Part shown: positions 9,231-18,333 of the stretch, one piece after another
Position numbering within the stretch: the first letter of the stretch is position 1
Layout of the letters: each line of letters starts with the position of its first letter
NCBI GenBank assembly: GCA_964542225.1
Contig: CAZITO010000003.1
Location: 11,779 to 75,778, forward strand
DNA from: Scybalousia_A sp964542225
GTDB taxonomy: Bacteria > Bacteroidota > Bacteroidia > Bacteroidales > P3
DNA length: 64,000 bases
Direction of reading: 5' to 3'
Notes under the pieces: model-generated
What the model saw: the letters and a program-made list of their open reading frames with translations, nothing else
Told to the model about the DNA's origin: nothing
Database searches by the model: none
Program-made: the position numbers and the translations under genes

Positions 9231-11651
9231 TTAAAACCCTCCAAATAGATCATCTTCATCAATACCAGTCCTAATAATTAACGAATCAGACTGGGTATAA
9301 TCATTAATTTTTAATACAATCTGTGTAGACGTTTCTACAAGATTTAGACGTTCACTTTCGTATGTACAATTATCGGTTTTGATTAATGAGTAATCTACAC
9401 CATTATATTTTACACTTGGCGTATCAACTGTTGAAAGCCCTTTTATCCTATATTTTACAATAGGTTTAGATGCAGATATCTCATTATCGATTAGAGATGC
9501 AGAATATGTACTTGCATTCTTTTTGCTTGAAACTATAATAATAGGAACAAGAACCTCTTCAGGAGTGCATCCGCCATGCGCTCCTAATCCATTAGGAGTC
9601 TTGGACGTTAATGAATCATAGTTCAAGGAACACATAGTTTTCTGATCTTCTAGAACAATGTATGATGAATCGTCGCCTATATTGCTATTTTGCAATGTTG
9701 CGCATCGTCCAGAATGACCTGACTTAATTCCTGCTATATTTAATCCCTTGCCATATTGTGCCATATAACTGATGCCATGATCAGACACAAACGCAATCTT
9801 TTTACCGTTATATTGTGCAAGAACGGAGGATATAGCCTTTTTTATAATTTCAAACTCGTCAATTATATAATTAGGATAGGATTTGTGTCTATGGGAACAT
9901 GTGTCTAAATCGCCTATCTTTTTTAATATATTCGGTGAAGAAATCTCATCCAATTTAACCTTGTTTATCTCGGTCGTTGATGGTAATTCTGCCACACCAA
10001 TATGTACTTCGTTCAAGTAAACACCATCTACTTGATGTTTCTTTATTTGCTCTATTAAAAACGGAATCCAATCAACTCCAAGGCCATCTATCCAATAGTA
10101 TACATCAATATCTTCCCTGTTGTGTAATATTGTTTTTACAGTCTTAAAGTTGTTATACCATATCTCAAACGAGGTCGATGAAGAATTTTTATCTAAAATC
10201 AATTGAGAAATCAAATCTGTTGGTCTATTGGAGATTTTAGATTTGCGGTATTCATCCATGTATGAATTAATCCAAATATTCTCAGTATCTACATTTAATT
10301 TGGATAAAGATGTATATGAATATAATTCTGGATACAAAAACTGAATTTTTTCTCTTGAAATTAAACCTCGTCCTAACCACTCTATCATTAGCTGTCGTTC
10401 AGAGTATGTTAAAGGTGTAATATATTTCATCGCAGTCTGATATCCTCGTTCAGGATCTATGGCGATTGAATTCAACTTACTATAAACCTTGTTTTCTGCA
10501 AGTTCCGTGATTTTAACATCAAATTTCATCGCTTCCATCAACATTATTCTGCGTTCCTGAAGCGATTCTTCATTCAATGGTTCTTCATAAATCAATGTTT
10601 CTAGCAGAGAAAACAATTCAGTAGTACTTTGTGAATTACATAGTCTTAGAACTCTATTTAGATAACTCTCTTCACCATTTTTAAATAGATAATAGTTCTT
10701 AAGCAACCAGCGTGAAAAATCATCTTGATATTCAAACCAAATATGTATGAAATCAATTTCGTTGTTAAGAACATACGAATTAAATCTCTTGTGTACGAAT
10801 GATTCAAAGGTAAATGTTGATATATCGATATTAGACGCAAGTTGTTCCCAATACTTAATATCTTCATGTCCTAATTGTAGACAGCCAAAATCAAACTCAA
10901 GTCCTTTTGTAAGAAACTCAAATACGTTGCTACAAATCACATAATCGAAAGCATTATCAGGATGTGCATTATGAGCGTTGTCAAAAATCGTTTTTGAACT
11001 ACAAATTATTTGATTCTTAACCTTATTGCCAACTTTCCATAAAGCAATCCATTCTCTCATATTGCGACAAATGGTAAATTTCTCATCTAACGATTGTATC
11101 CCATACGTACTATTGTTTGTCAATATGAGTTTATATTTAGCAGTATTTTTTCCAGAACGATACTCCCAAATATGAATGTTAGGATCACTTTTGAAGTGAT
11201 TCATTTTACTTTGCATCCCAATAATTGGAATGTATACTCTTTGATGGTCTAATTGTGCTTCTTCTGGAGAAGATATCAATCTGATTGTTTTAACTAATGA
11301 ATTAAATTCTTTATAATGCTCATTATCATAGAATCTAGTTATCTCAGAAAATGGAGCAATTACAAAATCGTTAGATGGAAGGTGTTCTATATACTCGTTA
11401 AATCTATCTGCTAATTGTGAATATGTCATTAACTCATCATCATTGCCCTCGTCCATCCATTTGTCCATACCTTGCACAAAAACGCAATGATTACTACATT
11501 CTTGTACGAATGCATTAAAATCATTAAAGCTCTCAAATAAGACAAAGCGTAGTGGATAACGGTTACGGAGAGAGCACTCTGCGCCTGTCCAATTTTTATC
11601 TATCTCAATTTCTTGATATAGTTCCTCTACAGAATCAATGACCTTGTACAT
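9231..11651 (-). CDS. pglZ: PglZ-domain protein of the BREX system
   Basis: This 806-residue protein has the alkaline-phosphatase-like PglZ domain in its C-terminal half. It shows a metal-site motif YWIDGLG at 519-525, FVSDHG at 621-626 and the closing GAHGGCTPEEVLVP at 690-703. The N-terminal 480 residues are helical and lack familiar motifs, as usual for PglZ proteins. PglZ is the defining BREX component and pairs with BrxC; its in vivo substrate is unsettled. Here it follows the BrxC-like gene by 6 bp and precedes brxL by 2 bp. The metal-binding aspartates and histidine are preserved, so the protein is probably active. Gene order places it with type 4 BREX. Confidence 0.88.
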   Translation of the reverse strand: MYKVIDSVEELYQEIEIDKNWTGAECSLRNRYPLRFVLFESFNDFNAFVQECSNHCVFVQGMDKWMDEGNDDELMTYSQLADRFNEYIEHLPSNDFVIAPFSEITRFYDNEHYKEFNSLVKTIRLISSPEEAQLDHQRVYIPIIGMQSKMNHFKSDPNIHIWEYRSGKNTAKYKLILTNNSTYGIQSLDEKFTICRNMREWIALWKVGNKVKNQIICSSKTIFDNAHNAHPDNAFDYVICSNVFEFLTKGLEFDFGCLQLGHEDIKYWEQLASNIDISTFTFESFVHKRFNSYVLNNEIDFIHIWFEYQDDFSRWLLKNYYLFKNGEESYLNRVLRLCNSQSTTELFSLLETLIYEEPLNEESLQERRIMLMEAMKFDVKITELAENKVYSKLNSIAIDPERGYQTAMKYITPLTYSERQLMIEWLGRGLISREKIQFLYPELYSYTSLSKLNVDTENIWINSYMDEYRKSKISNRPTDLISQLILDKNSSSTSFEIWYNNFKTVKTILHNREDIDVYYWIDGLGVDWIPFLIEQIKKHQVDGVYLNEVHIGVAELPSTTEINKVKLDEISSPNILKKIGDLDTCSHRHKSYPNYIIDEFEIIKKAISSVLAQYNGKKIAFVSDHGISYMAQYGKGLNIAGIKSGHSGRCATLQNSNIGDDSSYIVLEDQKTMCSLNYDSLTSKTPNGLGAHGGCTPEEVLVPIIIVSSKKNASTYSASLIDNEISASKPIVKYRIKGLSTVDTPSVKYNGVDYSLIKTDNCTYESERLNLVETSTQIVLKINDYTQSDSLIIRTGIDEDDLFGGF

Positions 11652-11657
11652 AATTGA

Positions 11658-14600
11658 CTATGAATTAATTTTATCCAACAACCATTCATTATTGGTATCA
11701 CATAACTTTAAAAGCATATCTTTCGCTTCATCCAATGAGGAAATCTTAGATATTCTTTCTTTTGCTTTCAGACGCTTTTCAGACACAACGTCAGGGTTAA
11801 TGACTGGCTGCTCATTAGGTTTGCTTGGCTCAACATGAATAGGCTCATTCGCTAAGTTTTGTTTCTTTAGCCTCCATTTTAAGGCAGATGTATTTACTTC
11901 TTCTTCTGTCCAATAACCAACAGTTGATTCAAGATACCCTGTAATAAAATTCCTAACTTCCTCAATCTCACTTTCTTTGATATTGAGATCTTCTATTTGC
12001 ATCAAGAAATTCTTGAAGCCATCATTAAATGCAGCATCAACATTGAGGATATTCTTCATTTCTATCCTCAATTCTTCTATTAAAGATAATGTTTGATTTA
12101 CAAGAGCTGGATTACGTAGTTCACGCTCCATACAAATTTGAACAATATCATCAATCAAAGTCTTTATGCTATCGCTAATAGAAACAGTTATAGGCAAACT
12201 TGCAAATGCTGAAGAGGAAGCATACTTCAATGTCCACAAAGGATTATTTTTCTTAGCCAGGAAGTCACCTGTTATGGCAAAACGAGCATCTTTCAAACTT
12301 GTAACATCGGAATAAGTATTTCCTTTGTTATTCAATTTGAATAAAGATATCAACTCTTTACACAATTTACCTTCTTCAGGAGTTTGGAATTTGAAGTTCA
12401 GTTTGTTATTTGACTTATTGTCATCCCATACCTTAAACAACAGCACAATATCATCGATAAGAGCATTGGCATCTCTCGGTTTACCTTGTGGATCAAATAC
12501 CTTATTGACCCAAGGTCTAAGAGCGAAAGCCATAATACCCATAGCAGCAAAACTACCATAAAAACCATATGGTGGCTGTGTTAGTATTGAGAATTTATCA
12601 TCAAAGTTAAATGGCAGACTCTTATCTGCATACTTGATAATCTTATTTACTTTATCACATGCTGCCTTAAACGGATGATCATCCGAAACTTCTGATTTCC
12701 AATTAAGGTTTTCATCCAAGCAATCTTGAATTAGATATTGCACTGGACGCATTTGCTGATTGATGCTAATGAACTCACTTTTCGTTGTTGCAAAAAGAAA
12801 AGTTCTTACCATTTCCTTAGAGTTCTGTTGTTTCCAGAATGTCAAAGGTGCTTTTTGTCTTAATATCTCATGTGCGTCTGGTCCATAAGGGAAGATAACA
12901 GGTGTTATAGATGAATTAACTATAGAAGATAAATGCTTTACAGAAATAGGTCGCTTATCTTCTCCATTAATATATACAGTAGCATTATTCCTTTGAACAG
13001 ATTCCATCCATTCTTTAACCATTGCCATAGCATGGTCTTTATGAACCTTTTGCTGATCTAAAAATCCATGACTACTTGCACAAGCATAGTTTGCTTGAAA
13101 TTCAACAAACTGCTCGTATTTGGCATCAGTCATCACTTCATCAAAGACAATAAAAACTATGTTCTTCAAGTCCCTATCATCTTCGTCAACTGAACATTTC
13201 TCTGCAAAAGTACGTAAAGTCGCTAATTCAGTATTATTGCGAGCTAACAATAAAGCAAAGAATAAGCTGCTACTTTTGTTCTCTTTCTTACCATTCTTGA
13301 TTTGACTACGCAATTGAGATTCGTTTTGAACATCAGAATAGAACTTAAATGCAAATGGCCTAATGACTTTTTGCATAAATTTCTTCTCAAATATAGTCTT
13401 GGCGACATCCGAAAATTTAAGAATTTGGTGAGTAAAACGATATTGAACATTTCGCATCTCAATCTTTTTCTCCTCAATTTCTCCAGATGGTAATGCCGAG
13501 AATTGCACAGAGTAAAGGCCGCCAGGAGCGCGTTGAATTACACCATTCTCATTAAACCAATTAAGAATTCCATCAACAGTATCACCATAAGTTGTGCCTG
13601 CAAATAGTGAGCGAATGTTATCCTCGGAAGGTGTGACAAGTCCGTTATTATTTTCTCCTGAGACATTGTTAAATGCATTAAGTAAGAGAATACCCTTGAA
13701 TACAGCAAAGTAATCATTTCCTATACTACTTACCAACTGCACATACGAGTTATATCGCTCGGTTACTGCACCATAGTTGGTAACATCATCTTGGAAAACT
13801 TTCAACACATAATCCCATAGATAATCGGCTGTGATTGTTTCTCCATTGAAGAATAAATCCTCATTATCTAAAAAAGCTCTAATTGCATCATTTTGTCCTA
13901 AAAACTCAAATACACTTCGACTTGAGGAACCTACTACTGTAGCATAATGAGTTGCCAGATTCGCGGTTCCCGGATGTAGTGGGAATAAGTTTAATAAATC
14001 CTCTTTAGTTGATAATGTGTCATTACTTGTTGCTGTGAAGATTTCCAACAATTGTGGATTCATAGAGTAGAATGATTGGCTCATCTTTGAATGACGTTCT
14101 TTGTCTACAATCTCAAATTTTCTAGACATAATTTTAAATGCCGACACAGACTCCATGTTGTATTTCATTCGATGATATCTACCATCAGTCTGTTTTAATT
14201 GTTCCGAATCTATTCCATTAAATGCAGAAGGGTGAGAAATCAGGAATATATATGAGTTATTATCCTCATTCATAAATTTCTCAGCAACATCCTGTAACTC
14301 TTTAAGTACAGGCACACCGATAGGATCTGTCATCACATCAGTAAACTCATCCCAGATAATTAACAGTCCATTGTACTCACCTAATTCGACTAATTTATCT
14401 TGTACTTCAATCAACCATTGCTTTAGGCTCTCGTTATTCATTCTAACATCCAAACCCGCAACGCGCAAAGTGTCAGTTACACGATGGAACGTACCAAGAT
14501 CGCCAGTCGTGAGTTTTGAAATAAGTTGTTCTGTTGTGGATACGATGGATGATAGAAGTGTACTAGTCTCTATTCTATGTTTCCAAATTTCTGGCTCCTT

Positions 14601-15098
14601 ATTGATTTGTTCAATGTAATTTTCGAAATCAGTGGGGACACAAATATTAATTCCATTATTCTTCAAAGTAGATGTAACCGCTTTTTGAAGAAGCAATGCA
14701 AGGTCAGATGTATGAGTCATTGCCCCCAAGCCATATAACTTAACAGGTAACAATCTCTTTTCTTCTCGTAGTTTATATATGGCTTGACGAATAGAATCAA
14801 ATTTGCTGTCACCAAATTCATAATCTACCCATTCTCTAATGCCATCTATATCATCACACAATAAGTGGCTTATTACAGCGACAGCGTGACTTTTACCTGT
14901 ACCATAGGTGCCATTAATCCAGAATGACTTATGATTATCAATATCATTGCCACGAACTGACTTAAGTACAGTCCGTAGAACGCTATTAAACTGTTCGTTT
15001 GGAATAAAGGATGTCCATTCTCCGTCTTTTTCGTCTGCAATGACATAGGCAGCTTTACCGCCACGCAGTTTTATTATATCGCCATACTTAGTAGCCAT
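11658..15098 (-). CDS. brxC: BrxC-like P-loop ATPase
   Basis: This large ATPase of about 1146 residues begins MATKYGDIIKLRGGKAAYV from the ATG at 15098; a TTG two codons earlier would be the only alternative. Walker A NGTYGTGKSHAVAV lies near residues 62-75 and Walker B LLIIWDEFTDV near 245-255, followed by an ISHPSAF sensor-like element. The rest is a long helical body as in BrxC/PglY. BrxC is the large ATPase of BREX and works with PglZ. It follows the small SBD-like gene directly and precedes pglZ by 6 bp. No transmembrane segment is present. Assignment rests on the size, the P-loop architecture and the operon. Confidence 0.85.
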   Translation of the reverse strand: MATKYGDIIKLRGGKAAYVIADEKDGEWTSFIPNEQFNSVLRTVLKSVRGNDIDNHKSFWINGTYGTGKSHAVAVISHLLCDDIDGIREWVDYEFGDSKFDSIRQAIYKLREEKRLLPVKLYGLGAMTHTSDLALLLQKAVTSTLKNNGINICVPTDFENYIEQINKEPEIWKHRIETSTLLSSIVSTTEQLISKLTTGDLGTFHRVTDTLRVAGLDVRMNNESLKQWLIEVQDKLVELGEYNGLLIIWDEFTDVMTDPIGVPVLKELQDVAEKFMNEDNNSYIFLISHPSAFNGIDSEQLKQTDGRYHRMKYNMESVSAFKIMSRKFEIVDKERHSKMSQSFYSMNPQLLEIFTATSNDTLSTKEDLLNLFPLHPGTANLATHYATVVGSSSRSVFEFLGQNDAIRAFLDNEDLFFNGETITADYLWDYVLKVFQDDVTNYGAVTERYNSYVQLVSSIGNDYFAVFKGILLLNAFNNVSGENNNGLVTPSEDNIRSLFAGTTYGDTVDGILNWFNENGVIQRAPGGLYSVQFSALPSGEIEEKKIEMRNVQYRFTHQILKFSDVAKTIFEKKFMQKVIRPFAFKFYSDVQNESQLRSQIKNGKKENKSSSLFFALLLARNNTELATLRTFAEKCSVDEDDRDLKNIVFIVFDEVMTDAKYEQFVEFQANYACASSHGFLDQQKVHKDHAMAMVKEWMESVQRNNATVYINGEDKRPISVKHLSSIVNSSITPVIFPYGPDAHEILRQKAPLTFWKQQNSKEMVRTFLFATTKSEFISINQQMRPVQYLIQDCLDENLNWKSEVSDDHPFKAACDKVNKIIKYADKSLPFNFDDKFSILTQPPYGFYGSFAAMGIMAFALRPWVNKVFDPQGKPRDANALIDDIVLLFKVWDDNKSNNKLNFKFQTPEEGKLCKELISLFKLNNKGNTYSDVTSLKDARFAITGDFLAKKNNPLWTLKYASSSAFASLPITVSISDSIKTLIDDIVQICMERELRNPALVNQTLSLIEELRIEMKNILNVDAAFNDGFKNFLMQIEDLNIKESEIEEVRNFITGYLESTVGYWTEEEVNTSALKWRLKKQNLANEPIHVEPSKPNEQPVINPDVVSEKRLKAKERISKISSLDEAKDMLLKLCDTNNEWLLDKINS

Positions 15099-15104
15099 AG
15101 CCAA

Positions 15105-15554
15105 CTATTGTTTTGTTAAGAATCGTGTTATTATATTTCTTCTTATATATTCTCTACTCTCTGCATCTTGCAATATTTCCCACAACTCATCATCGAATTT
15201 CGCATACAAGAGATTTTCTCTTAAATATTTTTCCGAAGGCGTATCACCATTATACGGTGGACGATTCTTCTCATACCAAACAAGATGATAAAAATCAGAT
15301 GAACCAAGATGGTAATAAGGCAATATTATTGGAGTTAACTTTACTTCTTTATAATATCTTGCAAAAGCAGTATATATATCTTTTAATCTGTTATCATTGA
15401 ACATTATTTTATTTTCATCCAAATCCCCCATAGCAATACATGCAAGGATAGATAGAATAAACAACGGTTTGGCAATAGATTTTCCAGATATGCCATTACC
15501 ACACTTAATGCTCAAAATTAAATCGTTATATAAATTTACAGTATAAGAATTCAT
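15105..15554 (-). CDS. Small protein resembling a phosphorothioate-DNA sulfur-binding domain
   Basis: This 149-residue protein resembles, along its whole length, the N-terminal sulfur-binding region found in front of HNH nucleases that act on phosphorothioate DNA. The shared pattern is a KPLFILSILACI helix after a Gly/Lys-rich turn, LPYYHLGSSDFYHLVW in the middle, and FDDELWEILQDAESREYIRRNII near the end. No nuclease domain is attached. Its start overlaps the stop of the PAPS-reductase gene by one base (TAATG), so translation is coupled, and the BrxC gene follows directly. I infer a reader of sulfur-modified DNA, or a specificity subunit for the BrxC/PglZ complex. The similarity is recalled from sequence pattern and is not computed. 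An unrelated small DNA-binding protein remains possible. Confidence 0.5.
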   Translation of the reverse strand: MNSYTVNLYNDLILSIKCGNGISGKSIAKPLFILSILACIAMGDLDENKIMFNDNRLKDIYTAFARYYKEVKLTPIILPYYHLGSSDFYHLVWYEKNRPPYNGDTPSEKYLRENLLYAKFDDELWEILQDAESREYIRRNIITRFLTKQ

Positions 15555-18067
15555 TAGTCTAAAAGTGCTTTCAACACAGCAATTGAGGTTAAATCTTCTC
15601 TTAGGGTTATATGATCCAATCCCATATTCAACTCTGTAATAAGTACCCTGTTTTTTTTAGAAGACAAATATCTCAAACTTTTCATTAAATCATTTTTACT
15701 AATACCGAATTCTTTATATACACCATATGACTCATCTGAACGATATAAGTCAGATACTCTAAACATTTTTATATCATTGTATTGAGCATATCTGTATATT
15801 GAATAAGCAATTGCCTCAGGATTTAAATCAGTATAATTATCTCGTCTATATGAATTGCCTTTTTCTTCTTGTACGACACATTGATGAAACTCTTCACCAA
15901 TTGGAGAATATTTAAAACTTTGCATTAAAGCCTGAATTGCATATGTAATAGTCGTTTCCTTAAATGTTTGCTGAAAATACTCAATCGCTAGTTTGTCTAA
16001 ACTTTTGCGTGAAAATTCCGTCATATGTGCAAATGTCTTAATATACCATCTAACAAGTGGACTATTATATGCTAGATTAATGTATATAAGCTCCCACAAT
16101 AAAGTTGTAGAATTTTTATTTATCTCAACACACAATTCACCAAATGGAGTTAGGCAGTTTTTATCATCAATAATTTCCGCATCTTTTAACCATGCTTTAA
16201 AACTTGGAACTTGCTTAACTCCGAGCACATTGTCTGACCAAAAATCCGAGGGGGATGATAAATATTGATCTACCCACTCTTGATGTATTCCAAATGTTCC
16301 GTATTTTGATATTTTCATATTTGATATATTGGTATCTGTTGGTTTTAACATTGAATCTGCTACAATACATCCAACATTGTGGTACTCTAAACATTTATGG
16401 CAATGCGTGCAAAGTTCTTTATTTATCACGACTTCAGGATACACAGACAAGACTCCTGTAGGGCATTCAAGTTCACAAGCTTCGCAATTGATGCAATAAG
16501 ATGTTTTATTGATCATACGACGAAGATAGTATCGTAACTGAATGTTATTGTTGTCATATAAGATAAATGAAAAATCAGACTTATTCTCGCCATAACGGAC
16601 CTCAAATTGAAAGACTTCTTTCTCAAATAATAATTCTCCAGTAGTTACATTATTCCTATCGCTTATACTGTATTTCCCGACAGCATGAAGCCAAGTAAAT
16701 ACATCTTTTTGTGCGTCCTTAACTTTTGCTTCCCATCTAGTTGATGAGGATATATATTGAACAGATGTTGTAGATTGAGAAAATTTACCACTACCTCTCA
16801 ATCGCCATCGTCTATCAGATATATATTCATCTTTGTTAGGTATTTTTCGTTCTTCCACAACACGTTCTATCCTAGACAAAAATGGTTGTAAATTATCAGG
16901 ATAACATTTACTCACAATCATATCATCCCAAGGAGAACCAAATGGACACAAAATACATCCAACTCTAGGTTTTCCACAGCGATAGGCATTGTTAATGGGT
17001 AGCTGATGTCTAAATAAATACAAGAAAACTTCCGTAGTATTCCATCTTAAAATTGGACGTGCATTTATAACAAAGCTATGTTTTACCCCTTTGCCAATAC
17101 GATTATAATCACTTCGCTTCGCAGATTCTTCCGCACGTACTCCTTCAAAAGCTAAAAATTTTGCATTCTTTCGATATCCTTGCTTTAGCATACGATATAA
17201 TGGAGCTGTTTTCATTACTGAACAACACCAACGATGTGTATCACTAGGAGTACCAATCTTATCCCAATAATTAAGTACAGACTCGTGATTACGGACCATT
17301 AGGAATTTAAGCGCAGGAAATTTCTGCTTATAATATTCCTGAACCTCTTCATACAAACTTAATGAAGGTGGGAGTTCATATCCAGTATCGCTGTAAATTA
17401 CTTCAAAATCTGTAGGTGGAATAGTGCGTGTACACAAGTCTAAAACCACCTGACTGTCTTTACCTCCAGAAAAGGACGCAATAAACCTATCAATTTTAGT
17501 TGACAATAAAGCCTTTTTACCTTCCGACTCTGCCACATCCATTGGCATTATATCGAAACTGTCACAATCTTGTTTAACAATGACCATCCTCTTTTTGCTA
17601 TTTTTCTCCAGCTTATTAGCCATTGCCTCAAAATCTAACTTATTGGCATCTGCTTTATTGTATGTTTTGTTTACCTTGGTATATTCTGTGTATATATCCC
17701 GAATAAACTCTATTGCTTCGTTTTCTAAAACAAACATCAAATCAGAAGTTCGTTTCAACATCTTTTTCATATCTACAGGGATTAAGTCCATTGGTTTAAT
17801 CCCTGTATTAAAGTCAAGAGTCGGTTCTATATATATATTGGCACCTTTAGCATCAAAGATATGCTTGCCACGGTAATAATATTGTTTGTTGACTGCCCAC
17901 ATTATTGGCTCCTCGCAATGAGGATAATTCCAACCATGTTCATTCAACCTTAACAAATCCAGTTCTTCATAAAACACAGGGCGTGGCGGTATGCCAATCG
18001 TGCCGTCTACAATGCGAGGATGCAACAATACTCCTCCCGTCTCTTCGTCCCACGTTATTTTGTACAT
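15554..18067 (-). CDS. brxP: DndC-like PAPS-reductase-family protein with ferredoxin motifs and DUF4007-like tail (BrxP-type)
   Basis: This 837-residue protein has three parts. The first holds the PP-loop SGGKDS at 200-205 and DndC-type cysteines (HRWCCS at 278-283 and C364, C371, C374), which suggest an iron-sulfur cluster and adenylation chemistry. The second, at 525-567, has two clustered cysteine sets (CINCEACELECP and CTHCHKC), typical of a 2[4Fe-4S] ferredoxin. The third, from about 600, resembles DUF4007 (LTPFGELC, then LLWELIYINLAYNSP). PAPS-reductase-family proteins are the hallmark of type 4 BREX and are related to DndC, which takes part in placing sulfur in the DNA backbone. No cysteine desulfurase is encoded nearby, so a housekeeping IscS/SufS could supply sulfur. 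It is the first enzyme gene of the operon. Confidence 0.82.
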   Translation of the reverse strand: MYKITWDEETGGVLLHPRIVDGTIGIPPRPVFYEELDLLRLNEHGWNYPHCEEPIMWAVNKQYYYRGKHIFDAKGANIYIEPTLDFNTGIKPMDLIPVDMKKMLKRTSDLMFVLENEAIEFIRDIYTEYTKVNKTYNKADANKLDFEAMANKLEKNSKKRMVIVKQDCDSFDIMPMDVAESEGKKALLSTKIDRFIASFSGGKDSQVVLDLCTRTIPPTDFEVIYSDTGYELPPSLSLYEEVQEYYKQKFPALKFLMVRNHESVLNYWDKIGTPSDTHRWCCSVMKTAPLYRMLKQGYRKNAKFLAFEGVRAEESAKRSDYNRIGKGVKHSFVINARPILRWNTTEVFLYLFRHQLPINNAYRCGKPRVGCILCPFGSPWDDMIVSKCYPDNLQPFLSRIERVVEERKIPNKDEYISDRRWRLRGSGKFSQSTTSVQYISSSTRWEAKVKDAQKDVFTWLHAVGKYSISDRNNVTTGELLFEKEVFQFEVRYGENKSDFSFILYDNNNIQLRYYLRRMINKTSYCINCEACELECPTGVLSVYPEVVINKELCTHCHKCLEYHNVGCIVADSMLKPTDTNISNMKISKYGTFGIHQEWVDQYLSSPSDFWSDNVLGVKQVPSFKAWLKDAEIIDDKNCLTPFGELCVEINKNSTTLLWELIYINLAYNSPLVRWYIKTFAHMTEFSRKSLDKLAIEYFQQTFKETTITYAIQALMQSFKYSPIGEEFHQCVVQEEKGNSYRRDNYTDLNPEAIAYSIYRYAQYNDIKMFRVSDLYRSDESYGVYKEFGISKNDLMKSLRYLSSKKNRVLITELNMGLDHITLREDLTSIAVLKALLD

Positions 18068-18071
18068 CTCC

Positions 18072-18272
18072 TTATTCTATAATTACTAATTGTGATAGTT
18101 CAACATCAAGGAGTTTCGCTATCTTAATATATGTTTCCATTGTTGTCTGACAAGCATTCGTGCACCACTTTGAATCAGTTGTAGGTGCACATCCTAATTG
18201 TTCATCCAGCCATTTATTTGTTCTTTTCTTCTCAGCAAGAACAACCTTGAGTCTATTTATATCCTTATCCAT
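18072..18272 (-). CDS. Small XRE-type helix-turn-helix regulator
   Basis: This 66-residue protein consists of little more than an HTH_XRE domain (NKWLDEQLGCAPTTDSKWC, then YIKIAKLLDVELSQLV). It is the first gene of the defence operon, ending 4 bp before the PAPS-reductase gene, and is the obvious candidate for its regulator. A 6-bp inverted repeat (ATCCTT/AAGGAT, 18304-18321) and a -7-like TAATTTTG (18291-18298 on the minus strand) lie just upstream and could be the operator and promoter. A decayed second copy of the same gene lies on the plus strand at 19359-19574. Autoregulation is inferred. Confidence 0.75.
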   Translation of the reverse strand: MDKDINRLKVVLAEKKRTNKWLDEQLGCAPTTDSKWCTNACQTTMETYIKIAKLLDVELSQLVIIE

Positions 18273-18290
18273 AATAGTCTATTTGTTGTA

Positions 18291-18321
18291 CAAAATTAAT
18301 AAAATCCTTTTGTATAAGGAT
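18291..18321 (-). promoter_or_regulatory. Putative promoter and operator of the BREX-type operon
   Basis: On the minus strand a TAATTTTG box matches the Bacteroidota -7 consensus 19 bp before the HTH start codon. An inverted repeat ATCCTT-(6)-AAGGAT lies immediately upstream of it. No convincing -33 TTTG was found, so the promoter is weak or activator-dependent if real. Confidence 0.35.
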
Positions 18322-18333
18322 ATATATTGAGAA

